Part shown: in pieces, positions 16,563 to 26,414 of the stretch
Layout: every line of letters starts with the position of its first letter
Position numbering within the stretch: the first letter of the stretch is position 1
DNA from: DASCNA01 sp036011305
GTDB lineage: Bacteria > Verrucomicrobiota > Lentisphaeria > Victivallales > GWF2-38-69
Direction: 5' to 3'
DNA: 64,000 bases
NCBI GenBank assembly: GCA_036011305.1
Contig: DASCNA010000022.1
Span: 1 to 64,000, forward strand
Notes under the pieces: generated by a model
What the model was told of the DNA's origin: nothing
Database searches by the model: none
What the model saw: the letters and a program-made list of their open reading frames with translations, nothing else
Program-made: the position numbers and the translations under genes

Positions 16563-17414
16563 CTAATATTCATAAAACCCCTTACCTGTTTTTCTTCCAA
16601 GATATCCAGCAGCAACCATTCTTTTAAGTAATGGTGCAGGTCGATATTTAGTATCTCCTAAATCTTTGCAAAGAACTTCCATTATAGATAAACATATATC
16701 TAATCCTATAAGGTCTGCCAATTCGAGTGGCCCAAGAGGATGGCCCATACCAAGTTTTAACATTGCATCAATGGAATCTCTGTCTGCAATTTGTTCCTGC
16801 AGCACAAAAACTGCTTCGTTGATCATTGGTATAAATATTCTGCTTGAAGTAAAACCTGGAGAATCATTACTAAGAACAGGTACTTTATCCATTTTTTCTG
16901 ATAAGTATTTTACAGAGTAGAAAGTATCTTCAGATGTCTGTAGTGCTTTAACAACTTCTATAAGTTTCATCATTGGTACAGGATTCATAAAGTGCATTCC
17001 AATGACACGTTCTGGATGAGTGGCGTATGAAGCCAACTCTGTAACTGAAATAGTAGATGTATTTGAAGCTATTATACATGTTTTATCTATTATTTTGCAA
17101 AGTGTGTGATAAAGTGTTTTTTTACCTTTTTTTATTTCAGTTATGGCTTCAATAACAATATCGCAATCCTTTAGGTCTTCGTATTCTGTAGACAGTGTTA
17201 AATTTTCTAGTGCATTTTGTTTTTGTTCGGATGTTATTTTTCCTATTTTCTGTTGCTTGCTTAAATTTTTTGTAATTGATTTAACTGCACTATCCAGAAA
17301 ATCCTGATGGATATCTACTAATATAGTATTATATTTGTTAAGTGCAGCTACATGTGCAATTCCGCTTCCCATTACTCCGGCACCGATAACACCAATCTGT
17401 TTTATTTCCTTCAT
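16563..17414 (-). CDS. hbd: 3-hydroxybutyryl-CoA dehydrogenase
   Basis: A 283-residue NAD(P)-dependent dehydrogenase of the HCDH family that interconverts acetoacetyl-CoA and 3-hydroxybutyryl-CoA. The Rossmann motif is GVIGAGVMGSGIAHVAA, and the catalytic His/Glu region is HFMNPVPMMKLIEVV. NDSPGFTSSRIFIPMINEA is the domain-linker signature, and the C-terminal helical domain has GMGHPLGPLELADLIGLD and GRKTGKGFYEY. Length matches Clostridium Hbd (about 282). The ribosome binding site AAAGGAGG is strong. Crotonase, thiolase and butyryl-CoA dehydrogenase are not in the window. Confidence 0.95.
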   Translation of the reverse strand: MKEIKQIGVIGAGVMGSGIAHVAALNKYNTILVDIHQDFLDSAVKSITKNLSKQQKIGKITSEQKQNALENLTLSTEYEDLKDCDIVIEAITEIKKGKKTLYHTLCKIIDKTCIIASNTSTISVTELASYATHPERVIGMHFMNPVPMMKLIEVVKALQTSEDTFYSVKYLSEKMDKVPVLSNDSPGFTSSRIFIPMINEAVFVLQEQIADRDSIDAMLKLGMGHPLGPLELADLIGLDICLSIMEVLCKDLGDTKYRPAPLLKRMVAAGYLGRKTGKGFYEY

Positions 17415-17840
17415 GTTTTCCTGCCTCCTTTAAGTAAATGCTTTATATTTTTTAGTGTATAGCATTTAGTATATAGTTTATATTGGAACACAATATTTTT
17501 ACTAGCTCCATTCTATTTCATTGTTTATAACTAAGAGTTTAAAGAAAAATATAATACTCTTTATTACTTTATAATCAGCATATAGATTAATTTTTCTTAT
17601 ACAATCTAACTCATAATCTGTATATACTAATTTCTTTTTAGATAACTGGATTTTAATATTAATATATCATAGCCAATATGTAGAAACAAAATAGCTTTGC
17701 ATGTGTTTTATTTACTTGAGTATAGGCTTAATTATATCTTAATAAAAACATTACAGCGGTTTTATTAAAAAAATATGGATATAATAAAAAAAGCAGGTCA
17801 ATTTGACCTGCTTTTAAGTATTTAAGATGTATAGAGTTAA
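17415..17840. other. Intergenic stretch between fhs and hbd
   Basis: Very AT-rich, with no gene seen. The only clear element is the fhs terminator near its fhs end. The hbd promoter presumably lies here but cannot be pinpointed. Confidence 0.5.
17784..17815 (-). terminator. Terminator of fhs
   Basis: A perfect 12-bp stem (AAAAGCAGGTCA / TGACCTGCTTTT) with a 3-nt loop is followed on the minus strand by a long U-run and lies 26 nt after the fhs stop codon. Confidence 0.9.
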
Positions 17841-19589
17841 TTAGAATAAACCCTGAACATTTCCATCTTTGTCGATATCTACTTTCATATAACTAGGATT
17901 AGATCCTAAGCCAGGCATTGTTGTAATAGCACCTGTAAGAATGTAAACAAATCCTGATCCTGCAGAAAGAATAGCTTCTCTTACAGGTATTTTGAATCCT
18001 TTTGGAGCACCTTTTAAATTAGGATCTGCTGAAAGAGAATACTGTGTTTTTGCCATACAGATTGGAAGATGCCCGAAATTTTTCTGAAATTCATCCAACT
18101 GATTGCTTGCTGATTCTGAGAATTCAACTCCATCAGCACCGTATACTTCTTTAGAAATTTTTTCAATTTTTTCTTTAAGAGGTAGGCTGTCTTCATAAAG
18201 CATATGGAAGTCAGATTCTTTATCACAGGCATCTACTATAGCATGTGCAAGCTCTTTTCCACCTTCTCCACCGTTTGGATGAACAGTACTGACTGCTACT
18301 CTATAAGCACCGAATTCTAAAGCTTTTTTCTTTAAAAATTCAATTTCAGCAGGTGTGTCCGTTGGGAAAGTATTAATAGCAACAACTGCAGGAATACCGT
18401 ATAGATTTGCATGTGCAATATGAGCTCTTAGGTTTTCAACTCCGGCTGCCAGTGATTCTAAGTCTTCTGAAACAAGTTTTTCTTCAAGAGGTCTACCTGG
18501 GATAACTTTAAATTGTCCAGAGTGAGTTTTAATAGCACGAACTGTACATACAACAACAGCTGCGCTAGGTTTGTTTCCTGAATATCTTGTTTTAATATTA
18601 CAGAATTTTTCCAATCCCATATCTGAACCGAATCCAGCTTCTGTAATTACATAGTCAGCAAGTTTAAGAGCAATTCTGTCTGCAACTATTGAAGAGTTAC
18701 CATGGGCTATATTTGCAAAAGGACCTGCATGTACAAAACATGGAGTATATTCAAGAGTCTGCATAAGTGTAGGTTTAATAGCATCTTTCATGATAACAGT
18801 CATTGCACCTGCTACCTGTAGATCTTCAGCTGTAACATTTTTACCATCTTCACTTACAGCCATAACGCATTTACCAAAACGTTCACGCATGTCCTGAAGG
18901 TTTTCAGCTAAAGCTAAAATAGCCATCAATTCTGAAGCAACTGTTATATCAAAAGCTGATCTGCGTGGAACACCGTTCTGATTGCTTTTTGTACCTGGTG
19001 ATTGTAATCCTACTTCAATTCCTCTTAATGCACGGTCATTTTGGTCAACAACACGTTTCCATGAAATTTTGTCAATATCAATTTTAAGAGCTTTAAGTCC
19101 TGCACGTTTTTCGAAATCTTCATATCCTTTTCTTTTTTCGTGGAATAAACGCGTATCAAGTGCAGCAGCACCTAAGTTATGTGCAGCTGTAATAGCATGA
19201 ATATCACCGGTTAAGTTAAGGTTGAAGTCTTCCATTGGAACAACTTGAGAGAAACCACCGCCGGCAGCTCCGCCCTTAATTCCGAAAACAGGCCCCATAC
19301 TAGGCTGACGGATACATGTGAAAACTTTTTTGCCAATTTTAGCCATACCAAGAGATGCGCCGATAGTAGTAACAGTTTTTCCTTCTCCAAGTGGAGTAGG
19401 GTTAATAGCTGTAACAACAATGAGTTTACCGTTTGGATTACCTTCAAGTCTTTTTAGGATATCTAAACTGACTTTACCTTTAGTGTGACCATAAGGTTCA
19501 AGTTCTTCTTTTAGAATTCCTGCTGCATCTGCGATTTCCTGTATAGGTTTTAGTGTTGCTTCCTGTGCAATTTGTAGGTCAGATTTCAT
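17841..19589 (-). CDS. fhs: Formate-tetrahydrofolate ligase
   Basis: A 582-residue FTHFS, which makes 10-formyl-tetrahydrofolate from formate, ATP and THF. The P-loop is PTPLGEGKTVTT. Family signatures AGAMTVIMKDAIKPTLMQTL, EAGFGSDMGLEKF and PGLGSNPSY are all present. AAAAGGAAA precedes ATG 19589. It is monocistronic with its own terminator, and no folD, fchA or acetyl-CoA synthase genes are adjacent. A one-carbon or purine-synthesis role is therefore as likely as acetogenesis. It is somewhat longer than clostridial FTHFS (about 556). Confidence 0.97.
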   Translation of the reverse strand: MKSDLQIAQEATLKPIQEIADAAGILKEELEPYGHTKGKVSLDILKRLEGNPNGKLIVVTAINPTPLGEGKTVTTIGASLGMAKIGKKVFTCIRQPSMGPVFGIKGGAAGGGFSQVVPMEDFNLNLTGDIHAITAAHNLGAAALDTRLFHEKRKGYEDFEKRAGLKALKIDIDKISWKRVVDQNDRALRGIEVGLQSPGTKSNQNGVPRRSAFDITVASELMAILALAENLQDMRERFGKCVMAVSEDGKNVTAEDLQVAGAMTVIMKDAIKPTLMQTLEYTPCFVHAGPFANIAHGNSSIVADRIALKLADYVITEAGFGSDMGLEKFCNIKTRYSGNKPSAAVVVCTVRAIKTHSGQFKVIPGRPLEEKLVSEDLESLAAGVENLRAHIAHANLYGIPAVVAINTFPTDTPAEIEFLKKKALEFGAYRVAVSTVHPNGGEGGKELAHAIVDACDKESDFHMLYEDSLPLKEKIEKISKEVYGADGVEFSESASNQLDEFQKNFGHLPICMAKTQYSLSADPNLKGAPKGFKIPVREAILSAGSGFVYILTGAITTMPGLGSNPSYMKVDIDKDGNVQGLF

Positions 19590-19966
19590 TTTTTATTTTC
19601 CTTTTCTGATAAGATCAGTTTTATATGTTCAATAATTGTTGTGGACATAGTGAACAACATGTGAAAATTAAACCAATAGAAATTACCACTAAAACCAAGC
19701 TTAAGCAACTAATATTTCCTTTTTTTAATAAAAATGAATTGCTTTAAGCATTTTTTTTGAAAAGTTTGCACCATGTATAAAATCTGTTAATTGTATAACG
19801 AACTAATTTGAGTATATTGAATGTCTGCGGGTTATTATTGATGGGGTAATATATTATAAGATAAATATTTACTTCTGAGATAGAATATATTTAAAATCAG
19901 TGTAATTATAGTAATTCATAATTAGTTTATTTTATTGCTTATTAAAACCTTATGGGAGGGGCAGTT
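19590..19966. other. Divergent intergenic region, fhs / GH38
   Basis: AT-rich leader region between divergent fhs and the mannosidase gene. I see no small gene and no riboswitch I can recognise. The only clear signal is the GGGAGGGG ribosome binding site at its right end. Confidence 0.5.
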
Positions 19967-22900
19967 ATGCATAAAGAACTTAATTCCTTACTAGAAAAAA
20001 GATGTTTGAAATTTTCGAAGAGAGTTTCAGATCTTCCAGTAGAAAAAACTATTCCTTTAGAAGCAGAATATAGTAGAAGTAAAGATTTTGTAGCTTTTAC
20101 TGATCGTTTAGATTGCAAATATAAATCTATTAAGAAAAATGAAATTTGGGGTGAAGCTTGGGATAGTGCATGGTTCCATGTTACTGGAACAGTGCCTGTT
20201 GAATGGCGCGGAAAGACTGTAGCGATTAAAGTTGATTTTGGAGGTGAATCTCTAATCTTTTCTAATGACGGTGAACCGGTTTATGCTTTAACACATAAAA
20301 CTGTATGGGAAGAACACTATTCAAAAAAAATATTCAAACTCTATGATTCTGTAGAAGGTGGAGAAAAAGTAGATTTATGGATAGAGTCTGCTGCTAACGG
20401 TTTATTCGGTATTCATCTTGAAGATGACCCTGATGTAAAATCGCCAACAAGGCATGGTTCATATGATGTGAGAGTATTTGATTTAGACTTATGTGTATAT
20501 GATAATGAAATGGAGCAGTTTAACTTTGATTTTCAGGTATTATATGACCTTATGATGGTTCTTCCTGAAAATACTCCTAGAAGAAAAAAAATACTTCGCG
20601 GACTTAATGATGCTCTAGATGTCTATAATGACAATAGGAATAACACTGAAGCCGCCAGGGCAGTTCTTAAAGTTCTGCTTGATAAACCTGCCTGCTCTTC
20701 TTCTATGAATGCAGTTTCAATAGGTCATGCTCACTTGGATACCGGATGGCTATGGCCTGTTAAAGAGAGTATAAGGAAAACTGCAAGAACTTTTGCAAGT
20801 CAAATGTATTTAATAGATAAGTATCCAGGTTATGTTTTTGGTGCTTCACAGGCACAATTATATGAATTTGCAAAAGATTACTACCCAAATCTATATGAAC
20901 GTATCAAAAAATATGTTAAAGATGGCAGCTGGGAAATCCAAGGCGGTATGTGGGTTGAAGCTGACTGCAATCTAATAAGCGGAGAATCAATGGTTCGCCA
21001 GTTTGTTTACGGCAAAAACTATTTTAAAGATGAATTTGATGTAGATGTAAAAAACTTATGGCTGCCTGATGTTTTTGGTTATTCAGCTGCAATGCCACAG
21101 ATTTTGAAAAAATCAGGATGTGACTACTTTTTGACTCAAAAAATTTCCTGGAGTCAGTTTAATGAATTTCCTCATCATACTTTTGTGTGGGAAGGTATTG
21201 ATGGCAGTGAAGTATTAACTCATTTTATTGCAACTAATACTTATAATGGTGATATGACTCCTAAAGAACTAATTAATGCAGAAAAAAGATTTGTTGAAAG
21301 TGATGTACTGGATGAATTTTTATCTGTGTTCGGTATCGGTGACGGAGGAGGGGGCCCTGCTGTTCCGTATATTGAAAGATCTATTAGACAGCAGAATTTA
21401 GAAGGTTGTCCAAAAGTTAAATTTGATCAGGCTCAGAACTTCTTCGATAGATTAGAAAATAAGAGAAATAAACTTGAAAAATGGTCTGGTGAGTTATATC
21501 TGGAACTCCATAGAGGAACATTAACAACGCAGGCAAAAGTTAAAAAAGGAAATCGACAACTAGAAAACAAGCTTAGAGTTGTTGAGTATCTTTATTCACT
21601 TGGTAGTTTTAATGATTATCCTAAAGCTGAATTTGATGCTATCTGGAAACTTTTGTTAATAAATCAATTTCATGATATTCTTCCTGGGTCGAGTATTAAG
21701 AAAGTTTATGATGTTACACATGTAGAGTATGAAGATTGCCTGAACAGGTGTGATAAACTTATAGAAAAGTTTGCAGGTAAAATATTACAAGAGGAAGCTG
21801 GTGCCGTAGTCTGTTTTAATGACTTGAGTAATGCATACACCAGACCAGTTAATATTGGAAAAGAATATGTAGGTTATCAGATAATAGATGAAAATGGTAA
21901 AACTGTTTTATCCCAGGATGAGAGTGAAGGAAAAATAGTAGTTCTTGATATGAAAAATCAGGGATTTACAAAATTATATAAATCTGATAAAGTTCAGGAT
22001 ACGGAACAAATATCTTTAAATAATAAACTTACCTTAGAAAATAATTTGATCAGATATGAATTTTCCAAAACTGGTGAAATAGTGTCTGCTTTTGATAAAG
22101 AAGTTAATAAAGACATACTTTCCAAAGGTAATGAATTTAAACTTTATCAGGATAGACCCGCTGACTGGGATGCATGGGATGTGGATATTTATTATGAAAA
22201 TCAGGATGTTATGAAATGTTGTGCTGTAGAAGCTAAACAACTTGTCAATGGTGATGTTAGAAAAGGTTTGAATTTTAAATCAACAATAAACAACTCTTCT
22301 ATTGACCAGAATGTTTATCTTGCATCCAATTCTAAAAGACTTGATTTTGAAACAGCAGTTCAATGGAATGAAGTTCATAAAATGCTGAGAGTTTCTTTTG
22401 ATACTTTTGTAAAAACTTCTGAAGCTACTTTTGATATTCAATATGGATATGTAAAGAGGAATACTCATAGGAATACAAGCTGGGATGTTGCTAAATTTGA
22501 AGTTGCCGGACATAAGTATGCTGATTTATCAGATAATGATTATGGGGTTGCTTTGATGAATGACTGCAAATACGGTTATAAAGTTCTAGAAAGCACTCTT
22601 GATTTAAATCTTCTTAGATCTACTACAAACCCTGATCCTGATGCTGATAAAAATCAATTGCATACATTTACTTATAGTTTGCTGCCTCATAATAATTCAT
22701 TAATTAATTCTAACGTTATTGAAGAGTCCTCAATGCTTAATAATTCTCCAGTTGTGTTTAAAGAAAAAACTGTAAAGAATTTAGAAGTTCCATGCTGGGT
22801 TGAACATAATAACGGTGTATCTCTTGAAGTATTGAAGAAGGCAGAGAAACAAGACTGCCTTATCGTTAGATTAGTCGAAACAAAAGGTATGCATTCTATG

Positions 22901-23044
22901 TGTAACTTAAAACTTAAAACTAACGGTAATATTATTGAAACTAATTTAATAGAGTGGGAAGAAATAGAAAATATGGGTAAAGGCAATTTATTTAGCTTGA
23001 GCTTTACGCCGTTTGAAATTAAAACATTTAAGGTCATTATTTAA
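19967..23044 (+). CDS. Alpha-mannosidase, glycoside hydrolase family 38
   Basis: A 1025-residue GH38 enzyme that cleaves terminal alpha-linked mannose. The catalytic domain starts with the zinc-binding GHAHLDTGWLWP (H254, D258) and has the nucleophile D368 in WLPDVFGYSAAMPQIL. The C-terminal half is the family beta-sandwich region. No signal peptide is visible, so it is probably cytoplasmic and acts on imported oligosaccharides or manno-conjugates. I start at ATG 19967, 5 nt after the very strong ribosome binding site GGGAGGGG. An ATG at 19952 would swallow that site. It is monocistronic with a strong terminator. Length is typical for bacterial GH38. Confidence 0.93.
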   Translation: MHKELNSLLEKRCLKFSKRVSDLPVEKTIPLEAEYSRSKDFVAFTDRLDCKYKSIKKNEIWGEAWDSAWFHVTGTVPVEWRGKTVAIKVDFGGESLIFSNDGEPVYALTHKTVWEEHYSKKIFKLYDSVEGGEKVDLWIESAANGLFGIHLEDDPDVKSPTRHGSYDVRVFDLDLCVYDNEMEQFNFDFQVLYDLMMVLPENTPRRKKILRGLNDALDVYNDNRNNTEAARAVLKVLLDKPACSSSMNAVSIGHAHLDTGWLWPVKESIRKTARTFASQMYLIDKYPGYVFGASQAQLYEFAKDYYPNLYERIKKYVKDGSWEIQGGMWVEADCNLISGESMVRQFVYGKNYFKDEFDVDVKNLWLPDVFGYSAAMPQILKKSGCDYFLTQKISWSQFNEFPHHTFVWEGIDGSEVLTHFIATNTYNGDMTPKELINAEKRFVESDVLDEFLSVFGIGDGGGGPAVPYIERSIRQQNLEGCPKVKFDQAQNFFDRLENKRNKLEKWSGELYLELHRGTLTTQAKVKKGNRQLENKLRVVEYLYSLGSFNDYPKAEFDAIWKLLLINQFHDILPGSSIKKVYDVTHVEYEDCLNRCDKLIEKFAGKILQEEAGAVVCFNDLSNAYTRPVNIGKEYVGYQIIDENGKTVLSQDESEGKIVVLDMKNQGFTKLYKSDKVQDTEQISLNNKLTLENNLIRYEFSKTGEIVSAFDKEVNKDILSKGNEFKLYQDRPADWDAWDVDIYYENQDVMKCCAVEAKQLVNGDVRKGLNFKSTINNSSIDQNVYLASNSKRLDFETAVQWNEVHKMLRVSFDTFVKTSEATFDIQYGYVKRNTHRNTSWDVAKFEVAGHKYADLSDNDYGVALMNDCKYGYKVLESTLDLNLLRSTTNPDPDADKNQLHTFTYSLLPHNNSLINSNVIEESSMLNNSPVVFKEKTVKNLEVPCWVEHNNGVSLEVLKKAEKQDCLIVRLVETKGMHSMCNLKLKTNGNIIETNLIEWEEIENMGKGNLFSLSFTPFEIKTFKVII

Positions 23045-23067
23045 TTTTAAAATACTGTATAACATGA

Positions 23068-23098
23068 TAATCCCCGATATTTGTCGGGGATTACTTTT
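23068..23098 (+). terminator. Terminator of the GH38 gene
   Basis: A perfect 10-bp GC-rich stem (TAATCCCCGA / TCGGGGATTA) with a 6-nt loop and a short T-run lies 23 nt after the stop. It sits between convergent genes. Confidence 0.85.
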
Positions 23099-23104
23099 AA
23101 AATA

Positions 23105-24169
23105 TTAAAGATCGTCAGGCAGTATAATTGTAAAAGTACTGCCTACTCCCAATTCACTTTTTACAGTTATATTTCCCTTATGTATCATGATGATTTGTTT
23201 TACAATTGAGAGGCCAAGACCGGTGCCGCCTAAGTTTTTACTCTTGATTTTGTCGACTCGAAAGAACCTTTCAAATATTCTACTTATATCTGAATTTTTT
23301 AAACCGATTCCACGATCTTTAACACTTATTAAAATTTTATCGTCTCTCTGCTCTGCGTATATAGTTATTTTGTTTTTTTTATCTGAGTATTTAATAGCGT
23401 TATCAACCAGATTTGCCAGTGCCTGCTCCAATAAAACTTTGTTACCGGTAAGGGCTATATTTGGAGGAGTTTCAACGATGAAGTCAACATGGCTTTTTAA
23501 AATTTTATCTTCAAACATAATTGAGATATTTTCAAGCATTTCAGAAAGTTTAAATTTAGTGAAAGTTACGTTATTGGCCTTTAAATTTTCTTCTACGCTT
23601 GAGAGACTTAATATATCAGAAATTAAAGCACTTAATCTGTTTGAATGTTTTTTTATTATTTTAACAAAATGTTTGGCTTCTTCTTCTTCTTCAAGAGCTC
23701 CATTTTCAAGTGTTTCAACAGCTCCCTGAATTACAGTCAAAGGCGTTTTCAATTCATGAGATACATTTGCAACAAAATCTTCTCGTAATTTAGAAAACTT
23801 CTTCTCTTTTGACGCTTTTTTCACAAGAACGACTGAACCAATTTTAATATCCTTACTGTTAAATACAGGATAATTTGAAAAATTTAATGAGTAAAGTTTT
23901 TCCCCAAAAGGAAGGCTGAAAAAGGATTTATTGGCTTTAGAATGAAGAAGTTTTGTTAATGCTGTATTTAATTCGGAATCAAAAACAAGCTCAAGCAGTT
24001 TTATTTTTCTGATTTTTTTTTTAATACTGAAAAGCCTGGCAGCCTGTTTATTCATATTCACAACTTTATTTTCAGTATCAAGAAATATTACTGCCAGTTT
24101 CATACTGGACATCAATGCAGCCAGTTGTTGTTTAGTTGATATTTTGTCTCTGATTCTGTAAAACCTCAT
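23105..24169 (-). CDS. PhoR-like sensor histidine kinase without membrane segment
   Basis: A 354-residue kinase. Residues about 12-120 form a PAS-like domain (LAVIFLDTENKVVNMNKQAARLF). The dimerisation box is ANVSHELKTPLTVIQGAVE with phospho-acceptor H138. The ATP-binding domain has NLVDNAIKYSDK, KDRGIGL and GGTGLGLSIVK. It resembles the cytoplasmic half of PhoR, but no transmembrane helix or extracellular sensor is encoded, so it should be soluble or depend on a partner. It lies 42 nt downstream of its likely response regulator. The natural signal (phosphate or another) is not shown by the sequence, and no pho or pst genes are nearby. Confidence 0.88.
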   Translation of the reverse strand: MRFYRIRDKISTKQQLAALMSSMKLAVIFLDTENKVVNMNKQAARLFSIKKKIRKIKLLELVFDSELNTALTKLLHSKANKSFFSLPFGEKLYSLNFSNYPVFNSKDIKIGSVVLVKKASKEKKFSKLREDFVANVSHELKTPLTVIQGAVETLENGALEEEEEAKHFVKIIKKHSNRLSALISDILSLSSVEENLKANNVTFTKFKLSEMLENISIMFEDKILKSHVDFIVETPPNIALTGNKVLLEQALANLVDNAIKYSDKKNKITIYAEQRDDKILISVKDRGIGLKNSDISRIFERFFRVDKIKSKNLGGTGLGLSIVKQIIMIHKGNITVKSELGVGSTFTIILPDDL

Positions 24170-24211
24170 TATTTATCCGTTAACATAGATTTTAACTAGT
24201 TATGCTGTTTC

Positions 24212-24898
24212 TCATGGAATTCTCATTTTGTAGCCAACGCCTCTTACTGTTTCAATATTTTTCCCAAAATCACCAAGCTTTTTTCTCAGTTCCACAATAT
24301 GTACATCAATGGATCTGGCGGTAACAGGATAATCATCGCCTTTAATTTTTTTTACAATACCATTTCTAGAAAAAACTTTATTCGGATTATTTATAAATAG
24401 TAATAATATTTCAAATCTTGAATAAGTCAGTTCTATCTTTTTCTTTCCAAGGAAAACTTCTCTAGTCTGGTTATTAATAATTAAATCGCCGATACTAAAT
24501 ATTTCGGATTTAACTTCTTCATCGCTGTCGCGCCTGATCATTGCATTTATGCGGGCTAATAAAACTTTTATACTGAAAGGTTTAGTTATATAGTCATCAG
24601 CTCCTGAATTTAAGCCATGAACAATGTCGATTTCTGTGCTTTTAGCCGTAAGCATTATTACAGGAATTGATTTAGTTGATTTATGCTCTTTCAATCTTCT
24701 ACATGTCTCAATACCTGAAATACCAGGCATCATAATATCCAGCAGAATTACGTCAGGTTTAAATTCTTTAACAATTTCCAAACAGGCTTCACCTGATTTT
24801 ACATAGTGAACTAAAAAATCTGCTTTTTTTAAATTGTAAGCAATTAAATCAGCTATATCTTTTTCATCATCTACTAATAGAATTTTGCTTTTATTCAT
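24212..24898 (-). CDS. OmpR/PhoB-family response regulator
   Basis: A 228-residue regulator. The receiver domain has the acidic pair DDE near residue 10, phospho-acceptor D54 in ILLDIMMPG, the switch Thr in MLTAKS and Lys in YITKPFS. The C-terminal winged helix has TARSIDVHIVELRKKLG and VRGVGYKM. It starts 4 nt after the universal stress protein gene ends and is followed by its kinase. All three genes form one unit, so stress-protein expression and the two-component system are probably coordinated. Confidence 0.92.
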   Translation of the reverse strand: MNKSKILLVDDEKDIADLIAYNLKKADFLVHYVKSGEACLEIVKEFKPDVILLDIMMPGISGIETCRRLKEHKSTKSIPVIMLTAKSTEIDIVHGLNSGADDYITKPFSIKVLLARINAMIRRDSDEEVKSEIFSIGDLIINNQTREVFLGKKKIELTYSRFEILLLFINNPNKVFSRNGIVKKIKGDDYPVTARSIDVHIVELRKKLGDFGKNIETVRGVGYKMRIP

Positions 24899-24902
24899 TT
24901 AA

Positions 24903-25406
24903 TCAGTCGTTATTTTCTTTTGCAGGGATGATAAGTACAGGACATTTTAAACTTTTAATGACTGCTACCGCTACACTGCCCAGCAGGACTTTATGCATAT
25001 ATCCATGACCATGTGACCCAAGTATTAAAACATCAGGTTTGTAGTCTTCTACCTGGTCTAGGATAGTTTCCAGAACCTTACCTTCATATAAAAAAGCACT
25101 TGTTCTAATATTTTTATTTTCAATGTGTTCTTTAATTTCAAGAAGTTTGCTGTGTTCTAGTTTTAATTTTGATGCAATTTGATCTCGTGCTAAATCATAA
25201 CTAACATAGCCTGCTACATTGCCGCCCATTTCACCGAGTCCTGGCATGATTTGTGTCTCGATTTTATTTCTTACCTCATACGCTACTGGAGGAGCTACAT
25301 GGATAATTTTTAATTCAGCATCAAATGCTTTAGCCATATCAACAGCTTTGCGAATTACTTTTCCTGTCACATCAGAAAAATCAATTGGGACTAATATTTT
25401 TTTCAT
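24903..25406 (-). CDS. Universal stress protein (UspA family)
   Basis: A 167-residue cytoplasmic USP-fold protein. The N-terminus MKKILVPIDFSDVTGKVIRKA and the ATP-binding motif LGSHGHGYMHKVLLGSVAVAV (G-2x-G-9x-GS type) place it in the nucleotide-binding branch. There is a longer-than-usual insert at residues about 45-75. AAGGAAGG precedes the ATG. It follows cdaR by 17 nt, linking it to the c-di-AMP genes. USP proteins can bind cyclic nucleotides, but nothing here proves that. Confidence 0.9.
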   Translation of the reverse strand: MKKILVPIDFSDVTGKVIRKAVDMAKAFDAELKIIHVAPPVAYEVRNKIETQIMPGLGEMGGNVAGYVSYDLARDQIASKLKLEHSKLLEIKEHIENKNIRTSAFLYEGKVLETILDQVEDYKPDVLILGSHGHGYMHKVLLGSVAVAVIKSLKCPVLIIPAKENND

Positions 25407-25423
25407 GTTGCTGCCTTCCTTGT

Positions 25424-26413
25424 TTATTTTAATATTTCAACTTTCAAATATGATGGTTCTATAAATTTAACTTTTAGTGCGGAATCTTTCAACCAGCAAT
25501 CGATTTTAGCCTCGTAAATACCAGGTTTATTAAATTTTGATATATCTGCAAAGGCTCTTATGCTGTTTCTGCTTAACATTTCCAGATGACTATTCAACCC
25601 CCATAAAGTTATATTAACATAATTTTGGGATAATTTTATTTTTGAATCTACTTTATTGTCGCCCGTTAATATACTAATTGGAATATTATTGAATACCCTA
25701 GTTCCATTAGCTTTATAAATTTCTACATTAATTTGAACCGATTTTGGACTTATTAAAATATCTTTATCCACATCCTGAAAATCTTTATCCACTTGAAAAC
25801 TGCCAACAGTAGTTTTATCTAATAAGATCGGTTGCGTCATTAAGCTTTTTATCTGTTTTATTATACTTCTCGGTCCGGTTATTGAAACAGTATTAGGAAT
25901 AACTTTAATTTCTCCTTTGACAAAATCTTTGGGCAAAGTTCCTTTGTAAACAGGTACGACTTTAACTATCTTTGTAGCTCTGGTATCGAGATGAACAGCT
26001 ATTTCTTCTGGTGCAATTTTTACAATATTTATGTTTCCTGGCAGAGTGATATCTGATTGATCAATTTTAAACATTATAGGTTTATAAGGTGAAAAGTTTC
26101 TATTTTTTAATATGCTCTTATCAATTTTTAAATCTATATTTATATCTGATGCAGTGAGAAGCCTTATTTTATTTTTTGATCCTTTTACTGTAATTGTAAT
26201 TTTTGTTGGTGCATATGCAAGTACTTCTACGCTTCCGTAAGCCGTAATATTAACCGGAATATTAGTAATTATGCTTTCTTCACCAAGTTGATTGCTAACT
26301 TTGAAATATACAAGTAATGCAAATGCTAAAGCAATAGCTTTTCTTCCAAAATTTCTTCTAATAAATTTAGGAATGTATGAATTAAGTTTTTTAAAAAAAT
26401 AATAAATACTCAT
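25424..26413 (-). CDS. cdaR: YbbR-domain regulator of diadenylate cyclase
   Basis: A 329-residue protein with one N-terminal transmembrane helix (residues about 25-40) followed by extracytoplasmic YbbR repeats, visible as recurring patterns such as ITAYGSVEVLAYAPTKITI and KVVPVYKGTLPKDFVKG...VSITGP. In Firmicutes CdaR binds CdaA and tunes its activity. Here cdaR starts 1 nt after the cdaA stop, so the pair is translationally coupled. Presence of CdaAR in an organism with an outer membrane is known in several phyla. Confidence 0.85.
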   Translation of the reverse strand: MSIYYFFKKLNSYIPKFIRRNFGRKAIALAFALLVYFKVSNQLGEESIITNIPVNITAYGSVEVLAYAPTKITITVKGSKNKIRLLTASDINIDLKIDKSILKNRNFSPYKPIMFKIDQSDITLPGNINIVKIAPEEIAVHLDTRATKIVKVVPVYKGTLPKDFVKGEIKVIPNTVSITGPRSIIKQIKSLMTQPILLDKTTVGSFQVDKDFQDVDKDILISPKSVQINVEIYKANGTRVFNNIPISILTGDNKVDSKIKLSQNYVNITLWGLNSHLEMLSRNSIRAFADISKFNKPGIYEAKIDCWLKDSALKVKFIEPSYLKVEILK

Positions 26414-26414
26414 T

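Noticed and set aside
23187..23729. 180-codon plus-strand frame opposite the histidine kinase
   Set aside because: The kinase shows all catalytic boxes in order, and the opposite frame has none of the features of a real gene.
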